Below, piece after piece: positions 54,570-64,000 of a stretch of 64,000 bases of DNA. The notes below the pieces were generated by a model. It was not told the origin of the DNA. It did not search any database and worked only from the letters and a program-made list of their open reading frames with translations. Each line of letters begins with the position of its first letter. The stretch's first letter is position 1. The stretch is taken from positions 1,240,001-1,304,000 of the forward strand of contig NC_048553.1 of NCBI RefSeq assembly GCF_902806685.2, read 5' to 3'. Source of the stretch: Maniola hyperantus. Its lineage: Eukaryota > Arthropoda > Insecta > Lepidoptera > Nymphalidae. The position numbers and the translations under genes were made by a program.

Positions 54570-54628
54570 CTGCTCTATTCGACTGGTCTATCATTGGCTG
54601 TACTATCCTACGTCTCGCATTGATAAAC
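54570..54628 (-). CDS. hth: homothorax 59-nt exon, end of the homeodomain
   Basis: On the minus strand acceptor CTATTTCAG is followed by G-FINARRRIVQPMIDQSNRA-G and donor GTAACA. The first G completes the Trp codon of WFINARRR, the recognition-helix end of a TALE homeodomain, and IVQPMIDQSNRA is the conserved MEIS/Hth extension. The same short exon with the same borders is known in vertebrate MEIS genes. The closing G gives phase 1, which fits both 43149 (V) and 42056 (D). The rest of the homeodomain should lie upstream on the minus strand, beyond 64000, since I found no exon for it between here and the window end. Confidence 0.93.
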
Positions 54629-54689
54629 CTGAAATAGAAAAAACACATACGTTAATATTATAACAGAGAAGTATTATATACATAATTTT

Positions 54690-54872
54690 AAATACATATA
54701 TAGGAAAAGGTGACTGCCTGAATGACTGATCTATCAACGCACAGCTCAAACTACTGGACTGATCGGGCTGAAATTTGGCATGCAGATAGCTATTATGACG
54801 GAGACATCCGCTAAGAAAGGGGGTTTAAAATTTGTGTATTCCACGCGGACGTAGTCGCGAGCATAAGCTAGT
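54690..54872 (+). mobile_element. Helitron-like element, family H1, internally deleted
   Basis: ATATATAGGAAAAGGTGACT, GCACAGCTCAAACTACTGGA, GGCATGCAGATAGCTATTAT, and CCACGCGGACGTAGTCGCGA then GCATAAGCTAG. About 40 bp of the usual centre are missing. Confidence 0.65.
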
Positions 54873-55054
54873 CTTATCTAAGTATATTCCAATAAAACTT
54901 ATAAAAGTTGTATTGCATTTCTACTTCACACATCAATGAAGTTTTGATCCCAAATTAAGATTAGAACTTCATTTTAAATTCTAAACATAATTAAATATTA
55001 TTCTTAATATAGAGAAAACAAATGACATACAAGAAGTTTGCAGCAACAAGACTC

Positions 55055-55225
55055 ATTCTTATCAATAAAAATCATAACATTTCAGTTCAGACGTTAAATG
55101 GACGTTCCACGTATTAAATTAAATTAAAATTTCTTAAATTAAACATTCTTAAATCAATAAAAAACATAACATTTCAGTTTCGACGTTAAATGGACGTTCA
55201 ACGTATTAAATTCAATTAAAATTTA
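55055..55225. repeat. tandem duplication, unit about 97 bp
   Basis: CATAACATTTCAGTTCAGAC then GTTAAATGGACGTTCCACGT at 55073, repeated as CATAACATTTCAGTTTCGAC then GTTAAATGGACGTTCAACGT at 55170. Confidence 0.75.
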
Positions 55226-55480
55226 CTTTAAGACAGACACAGGTGTCGGAAAAAGTCACGCCAATAAATAAACAAATATAAATTACACATCGCATTGCGT
55301 ATTAATTGAATAAATTAATTATTAATTATTATTTATGAAAACCAGCCAAGTGCAAATTCGACACGCAAAACAATTATTCAATTTCTTTTATAAAAAATTT
55401 AATTGAAATTAAAACTTAATTTCGTGTTCGCTTCTTATAAACTGCTTTCACTTTTTTGTTTGTTAATGACTGAAGTCAAT

Positions 55481-55638
55481 TATACATTCGTTGCTTCATT
55501 ATTCATATATGATTTTATACACTGTAGTTTCCCTATTTACTTGGTAACCTCGCACAATTTTAAAGATTTATTTTAAAACAATTCAAAACGTATTTCCGGC
55601 GTACTCGCCCCCACTACGACGCCTCGGCTTTAGCTCAT
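55481..55638 (+). repeat. DIRS left inverted terminal repeat
   Basis: 55505-55638 is identical, inverted, to 60237-60370 over 134 bp. The outer 24 bp (TATACATTCGTTGCTTCATT...) differ from the right end and reappear inverted in the internal complementary region. Confidence 0.88.
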
Positions 55639-55798
55639 TCCTTTTTTGTGCGCGGTAACTATCGCACGCGCCTTCCGAGCACCATGCCGAAAAGAAGTGC
55701 GCAGTCTCAAATTGAGAAATACGCAAGAAAAATAAGAAGAAACGAATAAGGTTAGTAAAGTGTTTCTTTAAAGTGCCTTTTAGTGAAGTGAAAGTGAA

Positions 55799-56075
55799 CA
55801 TAAGTTTTGGAATGCACTGGGATTGACTGCGAGTCAATAACTTTGACATATCCCAAAACAAGATACCCACTTATTATAAAACGAGTACGACCAATGAGGC
55901 ATCGGGGTTGACTGCGAGTCTCCAACGATGACCTAAGCAGACATAAGTTTTGGAATGCACTGGGATTGACTGCGAGTCAATAACTTTGACATATCCCAAA
56001 ACAAGATACCCACTTATTATAAAACGGGTAAGGCATCGGGGTTGACTGCGAGTCTCCAACGATGACCTAAGCAGA
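55799..56075 (+). repeat. DIRS leader tandem repeat, 143-bp unit, two copies
   Basis: CATAAGTTTTGGAATGCACT starts at 55799 and 55942. Both copies run through ACTGCGAGTCAATAACTTTG to CCAACGATGACCTAAGCAG. The second lacks about ten bases (TACGACCAAT region). Confidence 0.85.
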
Positions 56076-56315
56076 ACATACGTACAATCTAAAATAGATG
56101 TAACGTTCCTCTGCGATCAGGAAAAGTCTTTTTCAAAGTATTTTCCGTTTTTCGATCTACCCTCAAGTTTTTATTTTCATAAATAAAATTACAAAATTGT
56201 AATCTTAGATAACAGAGATCATGGACACAACTGTGACACGATCCCGAGTCAGCAGTAGCTGCTCCAGAAATCACACTAGAGGCGGGGCCGGTATCTAACG
56301 ATAGCGCCGACTAAA

Positions 56316-56990
56316 ATGAGGGCGTGGCTGGGCCTGACCTTCACTAGTGATTTGCCAAATTTGGGCCCAGAAATACTGGAAGCCCTCGGGGAGTCTAAGT
56401 CCGACTCACCAGACTACAGAGAAAAATTCACGATAATTTATCAAAATTGTGGCTTCCTTTACTACGGAAAGGTATGCCTAATCCCAGACAACTATAGGCT
56501 CCTGCAGGCGCCTAAACTAAACGCAGAGCCGCGTTACTGGACATGGTCCGGAACGCAGCAACAGCTGAGTGCAGGAATCACTGCCTTCAACAGGGGTATT
56601 GATTTGCTCTTAAAGAGCGACAACAAAACATCTCAGCAGATGCAGGTTGCTAATTGATTCACATCATTTAGCAACTCAAAGTAGAATAAGACTGATAAGT
56701 TCCAGTTTAGATAAATCGTTTTTATACAATATAATAAGCGAATCCAAGCGAGATGATTAACTTTTGGCTCAACTTTATCTGAGAAGATAAGGGCTGCAAA
56801 AGCTATCGAGAAGCAGGGTCTTTTCATCAAAAGACCTGCTAAACCAAAAAAAAAAAAAAAAAAAACACAGCCGTCCAGCTCTCGAGCAACTTCCTACCGG
56901 GGAAACTATGCGCCGCCTCAGTACCCGGCGAGCAGGGGGGGGAGGGGCGCGGAGACCACCGCAGGAGGCCAACGACCTTAGGTGTTCGCC
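56316..56990 (+). pseudogene. DIRS gag-like remnant
   Basis: An open part at 56316-56657 includes LGESKSDSPDYREKFTIIYQ, AEPRYWTWSGTQQQLSAGIT and AFNRGIDLLLKS. After stops, a second piece near 56890-56980 reads SYRGNYAPPQYPASRGG, the Gly/Arg-rich end typical of DIRS gag. An A-run at 56847-56866 interrupts it. Confidence 0.65.
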
Positions 56991-57087
56991 GCCCTTACAC
57001 AGCGTCAGCGCAGCAGCCGCAGCGAGCTGCGACTCAGTGGAAGCCCCCTGCCCCAACGCAGAATCATCACTAGCACATGTACATACA

Positions 57088-57774
57088 GGTCGTCTTACCC
57101 ATTTTTATGATTGTTGGTTAAAAATAACTAATAATAGTGTTGTACTAGATTGGGTTAAACATGGCTATACTATACCATTTAGAACTGTAGAAAACCAGTC
57201 TATAATAGGTACCTACCTCAAAATAGTTCTTCACATTCGGAAAACTTACAAAATGCTTGAAACAATTAATAAATTAATTGCACTAGGAGCTATATCGGAG
57301 TGCAAAAGGACAAAAGATCAATTCATATCCAAGATAGGTACCTACCTATTTCTTACTCCAAAACCTAACGGTAACAAACGTTTAGTAACGAGCATTTCAA
57401 AATGGAGGATTACCGAACTGCATGCAAATTAATTCCACGTGATGGGTACCTAGCTACCATCTATCTTAAAGATGCATATTCTTTCTTCGTACCTACCTGT
57501 CCGGCCTTCTGACCGCAAGTACTTACTTAAAATTTTGTTTTCAGCCTCATATTATTCATCCAAAATATTTACGTACGGCTTTAATGGCCTTCCGTTTGGC
57601 TTATCAGTGGCCCCACGTAGGTTTACTAAGATCATGAGGGAAGTGTTGGCATATCTAAGAAATCCGGGCTTTCAGTCGGTATGTTACTTAGATGACATTC
57701 TGTGTATCAGCGAAACATGTAAGCAGTGCTTAGATAATGTTAACGAAACGTTAAAGATATTGCATTGTCTGTAA
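57088..57774 (+). pseudogene. DIRS reverse transcriptase, frameshifted
   Basis: GRLTHFYDCWLKITNNSVVL followed by DWVKHGYTIPF is the DIRS RT entry. Then come ISECKRTKDQFISKI and LTPKPNGNKRLV, a frameshift near 57420, YLKDAYFFVP in another frame, and an open piece with YGFNGLPFGLSVAPRRFTKI and SVCYLDDILCI (catalytic YLDD intact). Confidence 0.85.
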
Positions 57775-58400
57775 TTATTGAACTCCGCGACAATCCTTCA
57801 AGTTCCTAGGATTCGTATAGGACACTAAATGTCTTATAAGCATGTATCTTTCCGCCGATAAGCGTTGTAAAATTGCCGAGTTGGTCACAAGTTTACTAAA
57901 CTGACAGCCAAGAGTTCTATTCGTGAATTTACCCGTCTTATCGAGTTTTAGTTGCAGCTTGTCCAGTAGCTAAGTATACATGGATGTATACTAAGATCTT
58001 AGAGCGGCAAAAATACCTAGCCCTGCTTAAATATGGTAATTACGAGGCAAAAATCAACCTGTCGAACGTTATATTAGATGATCTAAATTGGTAGATTTTA
58101 AATATTGATACTACATCCAACTTTATATGACAACCTAACTTCAAACTCGAGACCTATTCCGACGCGTCTAGAATAGGCTAGGGGCTGTATGTGAAAAGAA
58201 CCAAGTTAGTGGCAGATGGGAAGCCACAGAAACAGCGAACCATATTAATTATTTGGATCTAATGGCCGCTCTTCTAGGCTTGAGGTCGTTTGCTAGCAAT
58301 GTAACCGACTGTGCATTATTACTACGCATAGATAACTATATGAACCGTATGGGGGGCATACAATATCCCCACCTACACGATTTAGCTAGAGTACTTACTT
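57775..58400 (+). pseudogene. DIRS RT end and RNase H remnant
   Basis: LALLKYGNYEAKINLSNVIL, then ETYSDASR (first RNase H Asp), GRWEATETANHINYLDLMAA followed by LLGLRSFASN, and LLLRIDNYMNRMGG, spread over different frames with stops between. This is the RNase H order of DIRS polyproteins. Confidence 0.75.
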
Positions 58401-58649
58401 TGAAAATGGGGTGAACAATGCGGACTTTGGATATTCGCATCGTAAATATGTGAACATCAAAGAAAACCGCGACGACCACGCCGCTTCCAGAGTAATCAAT
58501 CCAGATTATCCATGATAGATTTTCCATGATATCAACAATATTTTGGCCAACCAGAGATAGACTTATTCGCATCACCTGACGATGCGAAGTGTTCCAGAGG
58601 TATTCCATGAAAAACAAATCCTGACTAACTTTTCGCTAATACTTAAATG

Positions 58650-59823
58650 CCTTAGAAAAATCATTGATGATAAAGCAAGGGAGTATAAAGCAGTATACTG
58701 GTATATCCCCACTGGCCTTCGCAGCCGTGGTTATAGCTACTGCAAAACTTAATAGTTTCAGATGTGTATTATCTAAATCCCAAAAACACCTCTTGCAATC
58801 TCGTTTCAGAGATCATCATCCCCTGTACAAGCGTCTTACCCGGGCTGTCGCGAGGCTCTGCGGCAACCTTTATCCGAAAAGGCGTTTGTCCAGCATCATC
58901 TACGCTAATGATAGCTTCGCTCTCTGACAGTACTGTGAAGTCGCTTAAGCTGTGGTGGCAATATTGCATCGAGAACAACATTGACGTATTCGAGCCCTCG
59001 AAAAAATCATACTTACATTCCTAATAGTAGTTGTGCGTATGGCAGTCTAAATCCTCACCGTTCTGCTTTGTCAGCATTTATATTTATAACATCGGCTGAG
59101 ACGAGTGTGTGAAGCGCCCTCTTAAAGGTGCATACAAATCGAGGCCTATAAAATCCAATTACTCGAGCACTTGGGATCCACAAGTAGTTTTAAACTTTAT
59201 TTCAACATGGTTCCCTAATACCGAGCTTATCCTCGAAAAGGCCACGAATTAACTTGTAGTCTCCTTAGCACTCGGTACCTGCCTCTTATCAAGCTCGACA
59301 ATATCAAGTTTTCCGAGACCGGTGCCAAAATAATGATAACAGACATCATAGAAACGTCTGCACCTGGTAGAGATCGACCAGTTTTGTGCCTGCCATACTT
59401 AAGACAAAATAAGTATTTGCCCAGCTAGTGTCCTTTCAGATTTTTTAGTATTTAAATTTACAGGTCAATAGAACAAAATAAAAAAAAAAGAACTGTATAT
59501 AGTATATACATACAGAAAAACTTATCACTAAAAAATTTATTAGTGATAAGTTCAGATTACATTTCTATAACTAGAAATATAAGACCTGAGAGAACAAATA
59601 CGCTCCTGTTAACACAGAAGCGATCATAATATAAAGCTGCGATAACGCAGTCCATCGGTAGATGGATGAAACAAGTCCGGTCAGAGAGCGGTGTACACAT
59701 CGCCGTAGGTATTCGGCCGCGAGCTCTGCTGACGTCATTATCAGAACTATTCGCAAGACCACAGGCTGGACTAGCTCCTCTGACTCTTTTGCCCAATTCT
59801 ACAACAAAATTATCCTGGACTAA
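58650..59823 (+). pseudogene. DIRS tyrosine recombinase remnant
   Basis: ASLSDSTVKSLKLWWQYCIE followed by NNIDVFEPS is a core-binding domain. KIMITDIIETSAPGRDRPVL followed by CLPYLRQNKYLPS matches the mid-domain strand of DIRS recombinases. HRRRYSAASSADVIIRTIRK, then TTGWTSSSDSFAQFYNK and a stop at 59821 carry the catalytic His..Arg and Tyr region. Frameshifts separate the pieces. A small palindrome (CTTATCACTAA..TTAGTGATAAG) lies at 59521-59551. Confidence 0.8.
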
Positions 59824-60040
59824 GGGGAATTCACCCGATCAGTAATCAAGTATCAATAAATTAAGATAAGACTTGATCAATATCATTGATTAGGACAGTG
59901 AACTAGTTACTTAGATTAATAAGAACTAGGTACATATAATTATTAAAATACATAAGCCGATTTGTGTATTAATCATAAAATCTAAAATCATAATAATAAC
60001 AAATTATGCTTTTAATTCCAAAACTTTCTTCTCTTAACAT

Positions 60041-60159
60041 CTACAGTGTATAAAATCATATATGAATAATGAAGCAACGAATGTATAATAAATGATCAAA
60101 CGAACTTCCAAGTGAAGTTCGATCATTATTATATGAGTTGCTTCATTAGAATATATGAT
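60041..60159 (+). repeat. DIRS internal complementary region
   Basis: 60041-60087 is the reverse complement of the left outer end (CATATATGAATAATGAAGCA...). 60084-60159 is the reverse complement of the right outer end (AATGATCAAACGAACTTCCA...). It spells the circle junction of the two termini, as in known DIRS elements. Confidence 0.85.
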
Positions 60160-60236
60160 CTCCCTCCCTCCCCGATGCATGGCTTATCCCAAATAATAGA
60201 AAGTTTTGTACAAGTTACACTACATACTCTAAAATA

Positions 60237-60437
60237 ATGAGCTAAAGCCGAGGCGTCGTAGTGGGGGCGAGTACGCCGGAAATACGTTTTGAATTGTTTT
60301 AAAATAAATCTTTAAAATTGTGCGAGGTTACCAAGTAAATAGGGAAACTACAGTGTATAAAATCATATATTCTAATGAAGCAACTCATATAATAATGATC
60401 GAACTTCACTTGGAAGTTCGTTTGATCATTTATTATA
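60237..60437 (+). repeat. DIRS right inverted terminal repeat
   Basis: Inverse of the left repeat for 134 bp, then a 66-bp outer end with its own hairpin (AATGATCGAACTTC..GAAGTTCGTTTGATCATT). Confidence 0.88.
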
Positions 60438-60631
60438 TTGGTATTAAAGACTAAGAGCACGTAGGAAATTATAGACGGGTGCTTAAAAAAAAGCTGGAAG
60501 TTTGTATAATTTTCTACCTTCTCTAAGGCTTACTTTGATTTTACCATAGAGTTAAAATTCAAATTGTATTGTTTAGTATCTTAAGCCTGAGCAAAGTCAA
60601 AGTAAGTAACCCTCTATAGATCTTAGCCTAA

Positions 60632-60762
60632 GGGCGTTTGAGCACTCATCCGTATCAGTTCGTATTCGTGTTTTCATGTAAGCAAAAAAAACGGCGATCT
60701 GTTTTTTTTGCTTACATACAAACACGAATACGAACCGAATATGGATGAGTGCACAAACGCCC
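60632..60762. mobile_element. PIF/Harbinger-like MITE, 131 bp, TAA duplication
   Basis: Arms of about 60 bp: GGGCGTTTGAGCACTCATCC..CGTATTCGTGTTT mirrors AACACGAATACGAACC..GGATGAGTGCACAAACGCCC. TAA stands directly on both sides (60629-60631 and 60763-60765). TSD and GGG-type ends suit PIF/Harbinger. Confidence 0.7.
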
Positions 60763-60765
60763 TAA

Positions 60766-61480
60766 GCATGGTAAACAAAACTTCTCAGCCTCAGCCGGTC
60801 AGGTCAATATGTACCTAACAATTTTTATGAAATAGGAACAAAAATGGGTAGCCAATCTGCTATAAGACCTAACGATTGCTAAGTCTACCTAGATTACATT
60901 TTCGGTTTTTTTTTATCTTGAGTACGTAACAATAAAAAGACTTACGAACATGTACTGGCATGTTTCCTGCTACGTATAACTTGAGTATATTCAGGCAAGA
61001 GTGAATAGGTATCTTCTAGGTAAACACGCTTTTACATAGACATCTTTATTGTTTTCGAGCATGATTGTCGTCGACTCGAAGCCTATCTCGTAATAAAAAA
61101 GTCTGTATTGATGCAATGGCTGGTCAATAAAGTTATTCGGGATCAAATTCGTAAATCGTGATGGAGGACCGGACCACCTGGACAATTTTCTAGGTTTCTA
61201 TGTTCAGATAACGGAGTAGAACCATATTCCAAACTTTATCAAGCACTTCCTCATATTTTTCCACCATCTCTCCATCTATTATATTTTGTAGTGGTTAATA
61301 AATTATTATAATCAGCTGTCAATATGTTATTGATTGTCACTTATGTCACCTTTAATCCATCAATTATGACAAATTCACATTTTGCATCTTGTAAACATTT
61401 ACAAATTCCTTTTTTGTTCTGTAATACACATAAGCACGTGTAAATTGTGATAAATAATTTTGTGCGCTGTAAAAAATCTA
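60766..61480. other. hth intron, nothing recognised
   Basis: AT-rich, no exon or repeat family identified. Confidence 0.35.
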
Positions 61481-61550
61481 GTGAGATGCAAGTTCCCCGA
61501 CGACATTTTCCTTCAACATTTAAGCAAAGCAAGTGATATTTAATAACATA
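61481..61550 (-). repeat. SINE family A body fragment
   Basis: GAGATGCAAGTTCCCCGACG, TTTTCCTTCAACATTTAAGC and GCAAGTGATATTTAATAACA match the SINE A body. The head is missing where the next element begins. Confidence 0.5.
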
Positions 61551-61555
61551 ATATA

Positions 61556-61914
61556 CAGGGTGTAACCAGAACACTGGCAAAAACTTAGCGTTATTGTTGT
61601 ACTACATAAACACAATCCAATACCAATAACCTATGTGTCTCATTTTGTAGTTATAGTGATTTAGTATTTTTCAGCCCCGCAATGTATAGCGTGCAAGACT
61701 CTGAATGGCCTACTTACGCAACGTTAACCTCCTCTAGCATTAGTCAGGTGTTTTATTTGCAGTGAACTTTATAAATCGTGTCGAATCGTGAACTTTACAA
61801 AATATAGAATTTTCTTGATTTTTTCGCGTTTTTATTTTTGGTGTTAACATAATATCAGTAATCATCAGTGGTATCATCTGTCTTCAGTTTTGCTAGCGTT
61901 CTAGTTACACCCTG
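61556..61914. mobile_element. 359-bp TIR element with TA duplication
   Basis: CAGGGTGTAACCAGAACACT then GGCAAAAAC (left) and, inverted, CAGGGTGTAACTAGAACGCT then AGCAAAAC (right), with TA on both sides (61554-61555 and 61915-61916). The interior has no ORF, so it is non-autonomous. A TA target points to Tc1/mariner-like mobilisation. Confidence 0.7.
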
Positions 61915-61916
61915 TA

Positions 61917-62437
61917 TAGATTTATTAGCCACTACAGTTCCATTAATTTAATTATTTAATTCTTTTAAATAATGGGTTAACTGCTAATTTGTTTTTAGAT
62001 CAAATGATTTCTGTAAAACGAAATATGAATAATCAATTCTAGAATGAAGTCCTGTTAAATGTATAATTAATTAAAGTATAATAACATTACACGCAAAATA
62101 ACGGAATTAGAAATAATATAATAAAATACGGAACGGAACAACTTTATGTATAACCGATTTATTGTAAAATACCTACCTCTTCAGCGTAAAACCGTAATAA
62201 ATTAGTTGAGCGCGCGCTCCAGAGTCTTAGAATTCGAGGTATTTTACACAACCCCCTTATTTAATTTGCTTTCAGGTAATTAAAATCCAAAAACTTCGAG
62301 ACGAAATTAAATTTTATTCTCTCGCTGCTTTACAGTGTTGCCCCTTCGTTTCGACTAAGACGGTTTTACATTTAATGAAATTACTTGAATTACAATTATT
62401 TGTATAGTTCTCAGAGTGCTTTTGTATTTATTTGTTA
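61917..62437. other. hth intron, nothing recognised
   Basis: 62200-62360 is slightly richer in G+C with no repeat match. No exon. Confidence 0.3.
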
Positions 62438-62657
62438 CTAGCTGATGCCCACGACTTCGTACGTGTGGATTTAGGTTTTTAAAAATCCCGTGGGAACTCT
62501 TTGGTTTTCCGGGATAAAAAGTAGCCTATGTCCCTCTCCCAGGTCTTAATTTGTACACATGCAAAAAATCACGTCGATCCGTTGCTCCGTTGCGACGTGA
62601 CTGAAGGACAAACCAACAAACAAACACACTTTCACATTTATATAATTGGGGTAGTGA
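62438..62657 (-). mobile_element. Helitron-like element, family H2b
   Basis: CTAGCTGATGCCCACGACTT end, CCCGTGGGAACTCTTTGGTT, ATCACGTCGATCCGTTGCTC, GTTGCGACGTGACTGAAGGA. The minus strand starts TCACTACCCC. Confidence 0.65.
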
Positions 62658-63159
62658 TACGATATCTTCATAAGTTTGCACTCTTTAGCTTAAATATTTT
62701 AAAATTTCTCCAGGTGGATTAAGGTTTTTGGAAATACCATGGGAAATCTTTGAAAAGTAGCCTGTGTTAGTCTTCAGGTATATAGAGAGAGAGCCAGCGT
62801 GTGCCAGCCCTTCGTTATTTTATAAAAGCTGAAAGTTTCCTAACACTGGAAGGGTCGATCTAACTACTAACTATGAAGTTTGGATCATGGTGGCTTTGAG
62901 AGAAAACAGGTAACAAAGGAGTTAAAATTTTTACGTCAAAGTAGGTATAAAGTTTTTTTCTCTTCGGAACAGTATTAGAAATCACGACGCCTTTAAAGTT
63001 TAATAAATTGTTAAACTTTAAGGCTGGGTTACTTACATTCTTAAGGAATTTCGCATCCGAATTTTGAATCAAGTTTTTATGAAAACGACAACTCCTCAGT
63101 CACAATTATATAGGAACTGCCCAAGTAAACTGCGAGGACTAAGTAAGCTGATTGTGAAA
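62658..63159. other. hth intron, nothing firm recognised
   Basis: 62700-62790 looks like a worn Helitron H2 fragment (GGTGGATTAAGGTTTTTGGA, AAAAGTAGCCTGTGTTAG). A TTTAAAGTTTAATAAATTGT/TTAAACTTTAA hairpin lies near 62993-63020. Confidence 0.35.
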
Positions 63160-63431
63160 TCTAAATATATAAAAGGAAAAGGTGACTGACTGACTGACTG
63201 ACTGACTGACTGACTGACTGACTGACTGACTGACTGACTGGCTGACTGACTGATCTATCAACGCAGAACTCAAACTACTGGACGGATCAGGCTGAAATTT
63301 GGCATGCAGATAGCTATTATGATGTTGGCATCCGCTAAGAAAGGATTTTTGAAAATTCCACCCCTAAGGGGGTAAAATAGGGGTTTGAATTTTGTGTAGT
63401 CCACGCGGACGTAGTCGCGAGCATAAGCTAG
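63160..63431 (+). mobile_element. Helitron-like element, family H1, with (GACT)n expansion
   Basis: Begins TCTAAATATATAAAAGGAAA after A. It ends CCACGCGGACGTAGTCGCGA, then GCATAAG and CTAG before T. The GACT tract near the 5' end is expanded to about 17 units (63183-63252), against two to four in other copies. Confidence 0.75.
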
Positions 63432-63649
63432 TTATTAATAAAAAAACTGCTCACTGGCATAATTTTGATGATGTTGGCGCAGTATAAAAACATATGATTA
63501 TAATATCTGTAAATATATTTCTTACTATATATGATACTGTTTAGAATATATATATTTATAAACTTAAATCTAAATTAAAAGTACCTACTTAAAAATATTA
63601 AATTATAACATACAAACTTAAATAAACCTTACCAACTTAAAATTAAACG
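63432..63649. other. AT-rich sequence
   Basis: Probably the AT-rich flank of family R, since TATATATTTATAAACTTAAA-type words precede it. No gene. Confidence 0.3.
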
Positions 63650-63990
63650 TCGTCAAAAAGACCGCCCCTGGTTGCCCCTGAGCCAAAGGTACCCATTAAG
63701 CAGTGGCGTGCAACTCATAAAGGCATAAAAGCGCTGCTTACCCAAGAAATAGTTAACTCGGTTGAAATTGCTCAATGCTCATTATTCTTTGACTTGCTTA
63801 CCTAACTACTGCTTACCCTGGCTTTAAACCCTATGCACGCCACTGCCATTAAGCTGGCACAATTGCCACGCTGAATGGCGATGGACAACTTTTGGACCAG
63901 GTAGGCCAATGATTATTGTAAGACATAAAGATCTGAATAGATTGCACCTGATTGACCCGAACTTTCGCGGTCGAAGGCAAGGGCTAAAGT
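63650..63990 (-). repeat. family R repeat split by a hAT-like MITE
   Basis: CGTCGTCAAAAAGACCGCCC, GGTTGCCCCTGAGCCAAAGG, (insertion), AAGCTGGCACAATTGCCACG, TTTGGACCAGGTAGGCCAAT. It is inverted relative to 49840-49990. Confidence 0.65.
63701..63845. mobile_element. 145-bp hAT-like MITE with 8-bp target duplication
   Basis: Ends CAGTGGCGTGCA and TGCACGCCACTG are perfect 12-bp inverted repeats. CCATTAAG stands on both sides (63693-63700 and 63846-63853). An 8-bp duplication is the hAT mark. The host repeat is continuous once the element and one duplication are removed. Confidence 0.85.
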
Positions 63991-64000
63991 TTAATTTGAA

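Larger units (their letters stand above)
55480..60437 (+). mobile_element. DIRS-type tyrosine-recombinase retrotransposon, decayed
   Basis: Inverted terminal repeats (55481-55638 and 60237-60437) flank gag, RT, RNase H and tyrosine-recombinase remnants in DIRS order. An internal complementary region at 60041-60159 is the reverse complement of both outer ends joined. This set is diagnostic of DIRS elements. There is no obvious target duplication, as expected for recombinase-mediated insertion. All frames carry stops or shifts, so it cannot encode its own proteins. It lies antisense in an hth intron. Confidence 0.88.
54629..64000 (-). other. hth: hth intron upstream of the 59-nt exon (continues beyond window)
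   Basis: At least 9.4 kb with no further hth exon recognised. It holds the DIRS element (antisense to hth), Helitron-like units and several MITEs, listed separately. Confidence 0.6.

Noticed and set aside
55583..55870. 95-codon open frame on - in the DIRS left end
   Set aside because: It covers the inverted repeat and leader repeat of the element. No DIRS protein maps there.

Overview
The window is nuclear DNA of an insect, almost certainly a butterfly or moth. It has GT-AG introns, an AT-rich background strewn with TAGGTA/TACCTA words, several tRNA-headed SINE families, many short Helitron-like elements (TC...CTAG ends with a CGCG-stem hairpin), LINE tails and TIR miniature elements. There is no bacterial, plasmid or CRISPR content. 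The species cannot be named from the sequence.

Coding content is small. (1) At 32-3300 (+) lie the last three exons of a PDSS2-type gene (trans-polyprenyl diphosphate synthase subunit 2, ubiquinone side-chain synthesis); its first exon lies before the window. (2) At 9219-12522 (-) lies a complete second PDSS2-type gene with only two exons. The two are tail to tail about 5.9 kb apart. They share one intron position, but the two 3' introns of the + copy are absent from the - copy. (3) On the minus strand from about 41.9 kb upwards lies the 3' end of homothorax (hth, the MEIS-family TALE homeobox gene). A 59-nt exon at 54570-54628 encodes the end of the homeodomain, the last coding exon is at 42992-43149, and a second downstream exon at 41902-42056 has a good acceptor and the matching open phase, so it may be an alternative C-terminus. 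The rest of hth is beyond the window.

12.5-41.9 kb is a gene-poor gap between PDSS2 and hth, filled with SINEs, Helitron-like elements, LINE tails, MITEs and a 139-bp higher-order tandem repeat, with scattered GC-richer non-repeat islands that could be regulatory DNA. The hth intron upstream of the 59-nt exon holds a structurally complete, coding-dead DIRS-type tyrosine-recombinase retrotransposon (55480-60437). It has inverted terminal repeats, an internal complementary region, and gag, RT, RNase H and recombinase remnants. Several well-delimited miniature elements follow: a PIF-like MITE with TAA duplication, a TA-flanked 359-bp element, and a hAT-like MITE with an 8-bp duplication nested in an older repeat.

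No new multi-gene system is visible. The most useful observations are the diverged PDSS2 pair with its intron difference, the candidate alternative hth terminal exon next to a tandem duplication that starts at the hth stop codon, and the DIRS element whose terminal repeats are identical over 134 bp although its genes are ruined.
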